A DNA stretch of 10,224 nucleotides from CAZGAH01 sp964523295 (lineage in GTDB: Bacteria; Desulfobacterota; Desulfovibrionia; Desulfovibrionales; Desulfovibrionaceae): positions 1-10,224 of the forward strand of contig CAZGAH010000120.1 of NCBI GenBank assembly GCA_964523295.1, in the 5' to 3' direction. Position 1 is the stretch's first letter, and every line of letters begins with the position of its first letter. Under the pieces are notes generated by a model. The model made no database searches. It had not been told where the DNA came from and saw only the letters and a program-made list of their open reading frames with translations. The translations under genes and the position numbers were made by a program. Positions 1 through 7,102 of the stretch are shown here, piece after piece.

Positions 1-1
1 T

Positions 2-274
2 CCGTTCACCATGGCCGGACTGTGGGAGCGCTGGACGGGGCCTTCGGATGTCGAGTTGTTCACGGTGACCATCCTGACGGTTGCAGCAGACGCGGTCGTT
101 GCGCCCGTGCATGAGCGCATGCCGCTCGTGCTCGACCCGCGGGCGCGGAGTGTCTGGCTGGATACGGACAGCTCCCCTGAACGTTTGCAGGCACTGCTCG
201 CGTCTGCTTCTGCCGCGGAACTGTGCGTACGCCAGACAGATCCACAGGCAGGCAATCCACTCGCGTCCGGATAA
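2..274 (+). CDS. SRAP-family (SOS response-associated peptidase, YedK/HMCES-like) protein, 3' part
   Basis: The reading frame is open from the window edge (PFTMAGLWERW...) to a TAA at 272-274, so the 5' half lies outside the window. The visible part fits the C-terminal half of the SRAP fold: an AGLWERW strand, then TILTVAAD, then VHERMPLVLDP followed by a WLD segment. The His of the HERMP motif corresponds to the conserved active-site histidine of E. coli YedK. From family knowledge, these proteins use a Cys at position 2 to form a thiazolidine crosslink with abasic sites in single-stranded DNA, which protects them during replication; that Cys and the catalytic Glu would be upstream of the window. 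The C-terminal tail (TDPQAGNPLASG) is a degenerate version of the usual VxxxVNxP ending, and the protein stops soon after it. The Met codon at position 11 is internal to the fold and is not a credible start. The gene is convergent with the kinase gene, with only 32 bp between the stop codons. Confidence 0.85.
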   Translation, partial: PFTMAGLWERWTGPSDVELFTVTILTVAADAVVAPVHERMPLVLDPRARSVWLDTDSSPERLQALLASASAAELCVRQTDPQAGNPLASG

Positions 275-280
275 GGAAGG

Positions 281-305
281 GAAAAGGGCAACGCCAGCGC
301 TGGCG
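281..305 (-). terminator. possible terminator between convergent genes (palindrome plus T-rich tail)
   Basis: A perfect 14-bp palindrome, CGCCAGCGCTGGCG, occupies 292-305, directly after the kinase stop codon. On the minus strand it is followed by TTGCCCTTTT, giving a short stem with a T-rich tail. It could end kinase transcription. The tail is interrupted by GCCC and the stem is only 5 bp once a loop is allowed, so this is a weak call. No T-tract exists on the plus-strand side. Confidence 0.35.
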
Positions 306-306
306 G

Positions 307-3300
307 CTACGAAGACGCCGGGGGCGTGGCCTGAAAGCGTCGGGCAATGAGCCGGCTGAGTTCCGCCAGGTCCACCGGCTTGGCGATGTAGTCACTCATG
401 CCGGCGGCGAGGCATTTCTCGCGGTCGCCATCGAGCGCATGCCCGGTCAGGGCCACGATGGGAACTTGATCGGCGGTCATGCCACACTCCCCGCTACGGA
501 TGCGGCGCGTGGCCTCCCAGCCGTCCATGACGGGCATCTGGACGTCCATCAGTACCAGGTCGAACCGCTCGCGCTTCAGGGCCTGCAAAGCCTCCTGCCC
601 GTTTTCCGCAAGGGTGGTCTTGCACCCTGTCCTGGCCATATGCCGGGCGATGACCTCGCCGCTGACCTCGTCGTCGTCGACAATAAGCACGTTCAGCGCA
701 ATTTTCGGAGTCGGAAATCCGTTCCGCTCGCTCCGGGGCGCGGGGCGCAGGTCGGCGTTGTCCACCTGGCCGACAAGCACGGAAAACGCAAAGGTCGAGC
801 CCTGGCCGGGAACACTTTCCACGCCCACCTCGCCGCCCATCAGCGCAACGATGCGCTTGACGATGGACAGCCCCAGTCCTGTGCCGGAAAAGCGACGCGT
901 AAAGGATCCGTCCACCTGCGTGAACGGATTGAATATGGTCTGCAAGTGGTCTTCGGGGATGCCGATGCCGGTGTCCGTGATGGTGAAATGGAGTTTGAGC
1001 AGGTCGTCGTCTTCGAACCGCGCACAGCGGAGCGCGACGTCGATGGATCCATACTCCGTGAATTTGACGGCGTTTCCCAGCAGGTTGAAGAGCACCTGAC
1101 GCAGCCGGCCGGCATCGAGGAGCACCAGCCCCGGCAGGGCGGGATCGATCTCGCTGCGCAGCTGCAGTCCCTTTACCAGGGCCTGCTTGTGAAAAATGCG
1201 CAACAGCGAGCGCAGGAGTTCACGGACATCGCAGGGCGCGTCGCGAAGCTCGATATAACCGGCCTCGATTTTCGAGAAATCCAGGATGTCGTTGATGAGC
1301 GTGAGCAGGGTGCGACCGGAAAGCAGCGCGGTGGCGATGTATTCCCGCTGCTCGTCGTCCAGCGGGGTCGTTTCCGCCAGCTGCAACATGCCGAGCACGC
1401 CGTTGAGCGGAGTCCGGATTTCGTGGCTCATGTTGGCCAGGAATTCGGACTTGGCCCGGCTGGCCGCCTCTGCGGCCTTTCGGGCCTCCTTGTGGCTGGC
1501 CTCGCTGCTGGCCAGACTGTCCAGCGTGCGCGCGTTGCGCAGGGCTATGGCGGCAAGGTCGCCAAAGGCACGGGCTGTGTCGACGTCCGCGTTGTCGAAG
1601 CCGCCGGGCTTGTTGGCCAGGCCCATGATCCCGAGTGTTTTTCCCTCCACGATCAGCGGTGCGAACAGGACGTTGTCCAGGTGGACATGACCCGGCGGCA
1701 TGAATTCCACCCAGGCGCTGTGGTGAAAATCGTTTTCAAAGACAACGCTGTTGGTGTCGTAGGCCAGGGCGCGCAGGCCGCGGACGGGCATGGGCAGGTC
1801 GGGATTGACCAGGCAGGGCCGGCCGCCGGATTCGAGAAAGAGCACCTCGTTTTCCTGGCCATCGTCGGTGAGCAGGGCAGTGTAACCGGCCGTGGCGCCG
1901 GTCAGGGTGCGGCATTTGTCGAAAATATGCCGGGCGGCCTGGGCAAAGTCGGTGATTTCAAGAACCGCGTGCGTTGCATCGAGCAGGGCGGAGAGCTTGT
2001 GGGTGTTCGTCGTCGCATCGGCAAGCAGAACGCGGATGTGTTTTTCCGTGGACTTGAGCGCGCTGATGTCGGTATGCGTGCCGCTCATGCGCAGGGGCCG
2101 GCCCTGCTCGTCGCGCGTCACGATGCGCGCCTGGTCCAGAATCCACCGGAACCCGCCGTCCTTGCAGCGCATGCGGTATTCGGCCCGGTGCATCGCCGTA
2201 TGTCCGCCCAGATGATCCTGGATGCTCTGCCAGGCCAGGTCCCGGTCCTCGGGCAGGATGAAATCCAGCCACTGCTTGACGGTAAATTCGATGTCGTCGA
2301 GCGTGTAGCTCAACATCTCGGCCCAGCGGGCATTGCGCCGCACCTCGCCGGTACGAATGTTCCAGTCCCAGAAGCCGAGCTGGCTCCCCTCGAGCACGCA
2401 GGCCAGGCGCTCCTCGCTTTCGCGCAGGGCCGCCTCCGCGGCCAGGCGCTCGAGTTCGCCCGCAGCGCGCGGCCCTACCAGGCGCAGCAACGTCTGCGCC
2501 GTAATCGCATCGGCGGAATTCATCGGTTTTCTGCCGATGGCGGCAATAACGCCGATAGGCTTGCCGCTGGAACTCCAAAGGGTAACGCCGACGTAACTTT
2601 CGGCGTCAAGATGGTGCAGCGCAGCGTCGTTGGGAAACAGCTCACGCACGCGCTCGGGGTAACAACATATCTCCTGGCCCACCACCTCGCCGCAGGGTGT
2701 GTCGCTCAAGGCGTAGCTGACATTGTCCTCGAACTGATCCTCGTGAAAAACCGCCACGGTGTGCGCGGTCAGACCGTCGCCGTCGAGGCGGTCGATACAG
2801 ACAAATTCCACGCGCAGGGTCCGGGCCAGGTATTCCGCCAGGGCCTCGAAAAAGGGGCGCTTGCCGTCGCAGCCGCAGTGGATGAGAAAATGCAGGGCCT
2901 CGTCGGCCCGCTTGCGGACGCCGATGTCCGTAAACATGCCGAAGTAGCCGGCATAGTCGCCGGATTCGTCGAATACGGGCGTAGCCGAGACCTCGGTCCA
3001 GAGCACGCTGCCGTCCTTGCGGCGCAGCCGGCGCTCGTAGCTGTCCCCCCGGCCGCTCTCGCGCTCCGATATCCGGGAAAGATGGTCGGCCATATCCTCC
3101 GGGAAGATCAAGGCCGCGGTATCCAGACCAAGCAGTTCGTCGACTTCGTACCCCAGCATCCCGGCCATTTTTCGGTTGGCGAAGACGATGCGGCGTTGCT
3201 TGTCGCTCAGGCGGATTCCTTCGTTGCAGGTCTCCACGATGAGGCGAAAAATGGTGTCTTCCTTGAGCCAGGCCTCTGGCGGTCCGGAGACGGACATGCC

Positions 3301-3396
3301 GCACCGTCCGCGCTCGAGATCCTCCCCGGCGGGCTGCACGGGAAGTCCCGATTGATCGCTCCGTGCGTCGTGTCTGGTCGTTTCAGAATCGTCCAT
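307..3396 (-). CDS. cytosolic hybrid sensor histidine kinase/response regulator (PAS-GAF-PAS-GAF-HisKA-HATPase-REC)
   Basis: This 1029-residue hybrid kinase has the following order, with approximate residues counted from the ATG at 3396. PAS1 spans 45-160. GAF1 spans 167-314 and carries a family-typical TPCGEVVG segment. PAS2 spans 325-447 with a PAC-like end (GTHTDIS). GAF2 spans 470-625. A short linker helix follows, then HisKA with SHEIRTPLNG (phospho-His658). The HATPase domain has the N-box NLLGN (Asn771/Asn775), DTGIGIP (Asp808 on) and GTGLGL (838-843). The receiver at about 900-1022 has the acidic cluster DDDE, phosphoacceptor Asp951 in LMDVQMP, Thr984 and Lys1006. All catalytic residues appear intact. 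No membrane segment is visible, so sensing is probably cytosolic; the ligand cannot be read from sequence. No DNA-binding output or separate regulator lies beside it, so phosphotransfer probably continues to a distant Hpt or regulator. The ATG at 3396 has a G-rich ribosome site just upstream (GGGGG, then AGGA). An in-frame GTG at 3408 and an ATG at 3297 are alternative starts, and the first ~37 residues look unconserved. Confidence 0.93.
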   Translation of the reverse strand: MDDSETTRHDARSDQSGLPVQPAGEDLERGRCGMSVSGPPEAWLKEDTIFRLIVETCNEGIRLSDKQRRIVFANRKMAGMLGYEVDELLGLDTAALIFPEDMADHLSRISERESGRGDSYERRLRRKDGSVLWTEVSATPVFDESGDYAGYFGMFTDIGVRKRADEALHFLIHCGCDGKRPFFEALAEYLARTLRVEFVCIDRLDGDGLTAHTVAVFHEDQFEDNVSYALSDTPCGEVVGQEICCYPERVRELFPNDAALHHLDAESYVGVTLWSSSGKPIGVIAAIGRKPMNSADAITAQTLLRLVGPRAAGELERLAAEAALRESEERLACVLEGSQLGFWDWNIRTGEVRRNARWAEMLSYTLDDIEFTVKQWLDFILPEDRDLAWQSIQDHLGGHTAMHRAEYRMRCKDGGFRWILDQARIVTRDEQGRPLRMSGTHTDISALKSTEKHIRVLLADATTNTHKLSALLDATHAVLEITDFAQAARHIFDKCRTLTGATAGYTALLTDDGQENEVLFLESGGRPCLVNPDLPMPVRGLRALAYDTNSVVFENDFHHSAWVEFMPPGHVHLDNVLFAPLIVEGKTLGIMGLANKPGGFDNADVDTARAFGDLAAIALRNARTLDSLASSEASHKEARKAAEAASRAKSEFLANMSHEIRTPLNGVLGMLQLAETTPLDDEQREYIATALLSGRTLLTLINDILDFSKIEAGYIELRDAPCDVRELLRSLLRIFHKQALVKGLQLRSEIDPALPGLVLLDAGRLRQVLFNLLGNAVKFTEYGSIDVALRCARFEDDDLLKLHFTITDTGIGIPEDHLQTIFNPFTQVDGSFTRRFSGTGLGLSIVKRIVALMGGEVGVESVPGQGSTFAFSVLVGQVDNADLRPAPRSERNGFPTPKIALNVLIVDDDEVSGEVIARHMARTGCKTTLAENGQEALQALKRERFDLVLMDVQMPVMDGWEATRRIRSGECGMTADQVPIVALTGHALDGDREKCLAAGMSDYIAKPVDLAELSRLIARRFQATPPASS

Positions 3397-3458
3397 TCCT
3401 GCCCCCACGCGGAAATTGGAACCGGCTCTGTTACAGAAAATCCTTTCCTGAAAAGGCG

Positions 3459-3487
3459 ATGTTACCGGGTTTTGCCCGGATTGTCAT
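3459..3487 (-). promoter_or_regulatory. candidate sigma70 promoter of the hybrid kinase
   Basis: Read on the minus strand, ATGACA (5/6 to TTGACA) at 3487-3482 is followed after 17 bp by TAACAT (4/6 to TATAAT) at 3464-3459. The predicted start is about 55 nt before the kinase ATG. The 17-bp spacer contains a small hairpin, CCGGG-CAAAA-CCCGG (3465-3479). The hairpin could instead be a weak terminator for the FAH-family gene whose stop lies at 3544. The call rests on pattern match alone. Confidence 0.35.
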
Positions 3488-3543
3488 CCTCCGGTTCCGG
3501 TACGCCGCGCGGGGCAGCACGGACAGAAGACCAGACATCAGCG

Positions 3544-4353
3544 CTATTGTAACGGAGCGTTCGACGGCTCGTCGAGCACGGCGCTGATCACCGGGTTGAT
3601 GAGCGCGCCAACGCCCTCGATCTCCACCCGGACTTCGTCTCCCGGGTTCAAGGAACCGATGCCGGCGGGCGTGCCGGTGAGAATGACATCGCCGGGTTGC
3701 AGCGTCATGACCGAGGAGACGAAGCTCAAGGCCTCGAACGGCGTAAAGATCATGTCCGATGTCGACCCCTCCTGCCTGAGGGTGTCGTTGACGAAGGTCC
3801 GCAGCCGGAGGTTGCCCGGATCGTCGACCTGGGTTTCGATCCAGGGGCCGATAGGGGCGAAGGTGTCGAAGCCTTTCGCGCGGGCGAAGAGACCGTCCTT
3901 TTTCTGCAAATCGCGCGCCGTAACGTCGTTGGCGCAGGCGTACCCGAAGAGGCATCCGGCAGCATCCTCCGGGGCGACGTTGCGGCAATGCTTGCCGATG
4001 ATCAGGGCCAGCTCGCCTTCATAATCCACGCGCTTGGACTGCGGCGGCATGATGATCGGCTGCCCGCTGCCGATTACGGCGGACGGGGGCTTGAGAAAGA
4101 GCACCGGTTCGTCGGGAATGGCCCTGCCGACCTCGTTGGCGTGGGTCCGGTAATTCACCGCCAGGCAGACGATCTTAGTCGGCACGACCGGGGGCACGAC
4201 CTGGACCTGCTGCAAGGGAATCGGCTCGGCGAAGCCCATCTCCTTGTTCAGACACTGCACCTCCAGGATCGGCCCCTCGCCTTCGGGACTCTCCTGCTGC
4301 AACAGGGCGGCATAAAAAAACTTGTCTTGGTAACGGACACGAAGAACGCGCAT
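3544..4353 (-). CDS. fumarylacetoacetate hydrolase (FAH) family protein
   Basis: This 269-residue protein has the single-domain FAH-family layout. A short N-terminal domain (about 1-55) precedes the catalytic beta-roll, which begins near KIVCLAVNYRTHANEVG. The metal site of the family is visible as VDYEGELALIIGK (Glu112, Glu114) and ANDVTARDLQ (Asp143). Further landmarks are ARAKGFDTFAPIGPW (Lys160 on) and the TGTPAGIG turn (226-233). Relatives act on C-C bonds of 3-oxo acids or are isomerases/decarboxylases in aromatic catabolism (acylpyruvases, HpcE-like enzymes, oxaloacetate decarboxylase/tautomerase types). Nothing nearby encodes an aromatic pathway, so the substrate is unknown; a housekeeping role such as acylpyruvate or oxaloacetate handling is as likely. 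The ATG at 4353 has AAAGAG about 8 nt upstream. Gaps of 134 bp to rnj and about 147 bp to the kinase leave its operon membership uncertain. Confidence 0.9.
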   Translation of the reverse strand: MRVLRVRYQDKFFYAALLQQESPEGEGPILEVQCLNKEMGFAEPIPLQQVQVVPPVVPTKIVCLAVNYRTHANEVGRAIPDEPVLFLKPPSAVIGSGQPIIMPPQSKRVDYEGELALIIGKHCRNVAPEDAAGCLFGYACANDVTARDLQKKDGLFARAKGFDTFAPIGPWIETQVDDPGNLRLRTFVNDTLRQEGSTSDMIFTPFEALSFVSSVMTLQPGDVILTGTPAGIGSLNPGDEVRVEIEGVGALINPVISAVLDEPSNAPLQ

Positions 4354-4411
4354 GGCGGTACTCTTTGTGGTTGAGGTTCAGCAGGAAGGGGTTCTGCTCG
4401 TGGGACGAAAT

Positions 4412-4437
4412 CGGAGGGTAAATTTTTTTACCCTCCG
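4412..4437 (-). terminator. perfect inverted repeat between rnj and the FAH-family gene (terminator or attenuator candidate)
   Basis: An 11-bp perfect inverted repeat, CGGAGGGTAAA / TTTACCCTCCG, encloses a 4-nt TTTT loop on the plus strand (AAAA on the minus strand). It begins 50 nt after the rnj stop and ends about 60 nt before the FAH-family ATG. The stem is strong, but on the minus strand it is followed by ATTTCG rather than a full T-tract. It could be an intrinsic terminator with a poor tail, a 3'-end stabiliser of the rnj mRNA, or a protein-binding operator. A second small hairpin (AGCAG/CTGCT, 4380-4398) lies between it and the next gene. Confidence 0.45.
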
Positions 4438-4487
4438 TAACAAGAGGACAGAAGGAAGTCCAACAAGAAATCGAGTCGAGAGAGAGG

Positions 4488-6146
4488 CTACACCACCATG
4501 ACCAGCGGCAGCACGACCGGGTCCCGATCCAGGGCCTTGCGAAAGAATCGCCGCAACGAGGAGCGGATGCGCTCACGGAGCTTGGCGTCATCGCCCGCAG
4601 GGATGTTTTCGAAGATGTCGAGCATGATGCATTTGGCGTCTTCGAGCAGGTGGCTGTACTGCTGCTCGAAGATGAATCCCTTGGACTGGACCTCCGGGCC
4701 GAACAGGATGGTCCAGGTCTGCGCGTCGATGACCAGTATGGCCGCGACCATGCCGCCGCCGCCGAGGAGCTGGCGCTCCTTGAGCACGGCGTGGCCCACG
4801 TCGCCCACGCCCTTGCCGTCCACGCAGAGCGACTCCGACGGGACTTTTTCCTCGAAGCGAACGGAGTCGGCGAAAAAGGTCACCGGGTTGCCGTCCTCTA
4901 TGGGCATGGTCCTTTCCGGGGCGATGCCGCACTCCTGGGCCAGACGGCAGTGCTTGACCAGGTGGCGATACTCGCCGTGTACCGGGATGAAAAATCGGGG
5001 GGCCACGGCATGGAGCATCATCCGCAATTCTTCCCGATGGGCGTGTCCCGAGGCATGGATGCCCTGGACCTTCTCGTACAGCACCTCCGCGCCAAGGCGG
5101 TAGAGGTTGTTGATGACGCGGGTTATGGCCCGGATGTTGCCCGGGATGAAGCGCGAGGACATGATGACCGTATCGCCGGGATGGATGCGCAGCTGCCGGT
5201 GTTCTCCGGAGGCGATGCGCGCCAGGGCGGAAAGCGGTTCTCCCTGCGAGCCGGTGACCAGCAGCACCACCTGCGCATCGTTCAGTCGGGCCAGTTCCTC
5301 CGTCTCGCACGACGTGCCGGGCGGAATTTTCATGAACCCGAGGTCACTGGCGATGTCGATGTTCGTTTGCAGGCTGCGCCCGCTCACGGCCACGCGCCGG
5401 CCGAATTCCGCCGCCAGCGTAAAGACTTCCTGGATGCGCTGGATGTGGCTGGAAAAGAGCGTAACGATGATGCGCCCGGGTGCCCGGGCGAACAGCTCGC
5501 GCAGGGCCGCGGTAATCTCGCGTTCCTTGAGCGAATGGCCCTCTCGCTCCACGTTGGTGGAATCCGAAAGCAGCAACCGCACGCCCGGCTTGGAAAATTC
5601 CCGAAACAGGTCGAGGTCGGTCTGCGGGGTTTCCTGCGGCATGGTGTCGATCTTGAAATCCCCGGAATGGACCACGCGCCCGACCGGGGTTTCGAAGCCC
5701 AGCCCGAAGCCCTGGATGATGGAATGGTGGACCGGCAGAAAGGTGACGGCCAGGTCGCCGAACTCCACGCGCTCGCCAGCCGTGACGTAGCGGGACTCTA
5801 CCTTGCGGTCCAGGAAATGCTCCTTGAGCTTGTTTTCGACCAGGGCGCAGGTGAACCGGGAGCCGTAGATGGGAACCTTGACGTGCGGCAGAAGCCAGGG
5901 CAGTGCCCCGATGTGGTCCTCGTGCGCATGGGTGAGCAGAATGCCCTTGAGCTTGTTCCTTTTGGACAGGATGTAGTCGAAGCGCGGAATAAGGATGTCC
6001 ACGCCCAGCAGATAGTCATCGGGAAACATCAGCCCGCAGTCCACCACCAGCAGCGACGACGCGGTTTCTACGACCAGACAGTTGAGCCCGATTTCGCCCA
6101 GTCCGCCCAGGGGGGTTATTCTGACAAACGACTCGTCAGGACTCAT
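4488..6146 (-). CDS. rnj: ribonuclease J
   Basis: This 552-residue protein is the usual length for RNase J, a metallo-beta-lactamase/beta-CASP nuclease that acts as a 5'-to-3' exoribonuclease and endonuclease in mRNA decay and RNA maturation. The N-terminal strand RITPLGGLGEIGLN is a family hallmark. The two-zinc site is seen in HAHEDH (residues 73-78), VHHS (140-142), HSGDFKID (His160, Asp163) and PVHGEY (His390). The beta-CASP region has DSTN (195-198), FSSHIQRIQ (231-239), TGSQGEP (298-304) and SGHAHREEL (His368/His370 area). The C-terminal domain from about 450 ends in the typical RSSLRRFFRKAL...PLVMVV. The family often has VTHSIPD where this has VHHSIIQ, a mild local divergence next to a metal ligand. 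The ATG at 6146 has AAGGAG 8 nt upstream and overlaps the plsC stop as ATGA, so translation is probably coupled to plsC. The enzyme is cytosolic. Confidence 0.95.
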   Translation of the reverse strand: MSPDESFVRITPLGGLGEIGLNCLVVETASSLLVVDCGLMFPDDYLLGVDILIPRFDYILSKRNKLKGILLTHAHEDHIGALPWLLPHVKVPIYGSRFTCALVENKLKEHFLDRKVESRYVTAGERVEFGDLAVTFLPVHHSIIQGFGLGFETPVGRVVHSGDFKIDTMPQETPQTDLDLFREFSKPGVRLLLSDSTNVEREGHSLKEREITAALRELFARAPGRIIVTLFSSHIQRIQEVFTLAAEFGRRVAVSGRSLQTNIDIASDLGFMKIPPGTSCETEELARLNDAQVVLLVTGSQGEPLSALARIASGEHRQLRIHPGDTVIMSSRFIPGNIRAITRVINNLYRLGAEVLYEKVQGIHASGHAHREELRMMLHAVAPRFFIPVHGEYRHLVKHCRLAQECGIAPERTMPIEDGNPVTFFADSVRFEEKVPSESLCVDGKGVGDVGHAVLKERQLLGGGGMVAAILVIDAQTWTILFGPEVQSKGFIFEQQYSHLLEDAKCIMLDIFENIPAGDDAKLRERIRSSLRRFFRKALDRDPVVLPLVMVV

Positions 6147-6862
6147 CCTTTCAACTCCTTGTAGGCCGCGTTCATCATGGCGTAGAGGTCGTTTTTGAAG
6201 GCGTCGCGATTTTTCATCGCGACGCTGCCCGTAGCGAGGGGAGGGAGCGCCTTGACCCTGACGAGACGCTTTCCCTTGGCCAGCAGCCGGCTGCCTTTGG
6301 GAAGGATCTCGCCCGAGCCGCTTATCAGCACCGGGGCGACAGGAAGTCCGGAGCGCAGAGCCAGCACCACGCCGCCAATGTGAAATTCCGCCAGCGATTC
6401 GAACTGCTTCTGGCGCGTGCCTTCGGGAAAGACGACGATGGAGCTGCCGCCTCTGGCCCGGGCCACGGCCTCGTCAATACTTTTCATGGCGCGGCGGATG
6501 TTCGCCCGGTCGATCGGCACGTGCCCGGCCGCCAGCAGGGCTTTTCCGAACACAGGAATGTGAAACAGGCTCTCCTTGGCCACGAATCCGATGGGGAACC
6601 GGTGCAGCACGGCGTAGAGAATGAGTATGTCCAGGTGGCTGTGATGGTTGGGCATGAAAATGTAGGCCTGACCCTCGTTCAGGGCCTGGATGTCCGCCTC
6701 GACGGGGATTCCGGCAGCGCGCAGGGAGGGGATGCTCCAGTACTTTCCGCTCAGCCAGGGGATACGGCTGCGGGGGAAGAGCAGCCCACCCAGCGCGGCC
6801 GTGATGGAAAAGAATACTGTCAGCGGAAAAAATGATAGATAAAAGATGATGTTGCGAAACAT
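6143..6862 (-). CDS. plsC: 1-acyl-sn-glycerol-3-phosphate acyltransferase (PlsC-like)
   Basis: This 239-residue membrane-bound acyltransferase most likely converts lysophosphatidic acid to phosphatidic acid in phospholipid synthesis. A hydrophobic segment at about 3-28 (YLSFFPLTVFFSITAALGG) anchors the N-terminus. The family motifs appear in order: NHHSHLD (72-78) contains the catalytic HX4D pair His73 and Asp78; GFVAKESLF (92-100) is the second block; VFPEGTR (144-150) is the glycerophosphate-binding block; and LPVAPVLISG (173-182) is the fourth. Length and order are normal for PlsC. Related lipid-A-type or ornithine-lipid acyltransferases share these motifs, so the exact acceptor is inferred. 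The ATG at 6862 has only a weak ribosome site (GGAAC, 11 nt away). The stop overlaps the rnj start by 4 bp, which points to a plsC-rnj operon. Confidence 0.9.
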   Translation of the reverse strand: MFRNIIFYLSFFPLTVFFSITAALGGLLFPRSRIPWLSGKYWSIPSLRAAGIPVEADIQALNEGQAYIFMPNHHSHLDILILYAVLHRFPIGFVAKESLFHIPVFGKALLAAGHVPIDRANIRRAMKSIDEAVARARGGSSIVVFPEGTRQKQFESLAEFHIGGVVLALRSGLPVAPVLISGSGEILPKGSRLLAKGKRLVRVKALPPLATGSVAMKNRDAFKNDLYAMMNAAYKELKG

Positions 6863-6892
6863 GGGCAGGTTCCGTGAGCAAGGTATCGCGCT

Positions 6893-6921
6893 ACTCTACC
6901 CAGGGAATCAGGGAATGCCAA
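6893..6921 (-). promoter_or_regulatory. candidate sigma70 promoter of plsC-rnj
   Basis: On the minus strand TTGGCA (5/6 to TTGACA) at 6921-6916 is followed after exactly 17 bp by TAGAGT (4/6 to TATAAT) at 6898-6893. The inferred start near 6886 gives a short leader of about 24 nt before the plsC ATG. The site sits after the terminator-like hairpin of the EF-G-like gene, which fits an independent transcription unit. Confidence 0.45.
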
Positions 6922-7020
6922 GAAAAAAACGCGATCGAGACGACGTTGCGGATGCCGGTTGGACGGGGGGGGGCTCTGAAGCAGTGGGCGCAGAGTGCGC
7001 GGACGCTGCGTTCCCGAAGC

Positions 7021-7056
7021 GGAAAGGGGCCGGGGACGTACATGTCCCCGACCCCT
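7021..7056 (-). terminator. terminator-like hairpin after the EF-G-like gene
   Basis: On the minus strand, a 13-bp stem with one G-U pair (AGGGGTCGGGGAC / GTCCCCGGCCCCT) and a 6-nt ATGTAC loop starts 47 nt after the stop codon of the EF-G-like gene. It is followed by TTTCC. Stem strength and position fit an intrinsic terminator, although the T-run is short. On the plus strand the same position forms a C-A mismatch, so the structure favours the minus-strand RNA. Confidence 0.6.
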
Positions 7057-7102
7057 GAAGTGTGGCTGGTCGAACGCGGGGCGGTGCACACCAGCCGCAG
7101 GA

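Noticed and set aside
223..3552. An 1109-codon open frame on the plus strand, opposite the hybrid kinase.
   Set aside because: It is almost exactly antisense to a kinase with intact, ordered catalytic motifs. Its translation shows no domain and has the composition of a complement-strand frame in GC-rich coding DNA. It has no plausible ribosome site.
4650..6164. A 504-codon open frame on the plus strand opposite rnj.
   Set aside because: It is the mirror of the well-supported RNase J gene, and no protein family is recognisable in its translation.
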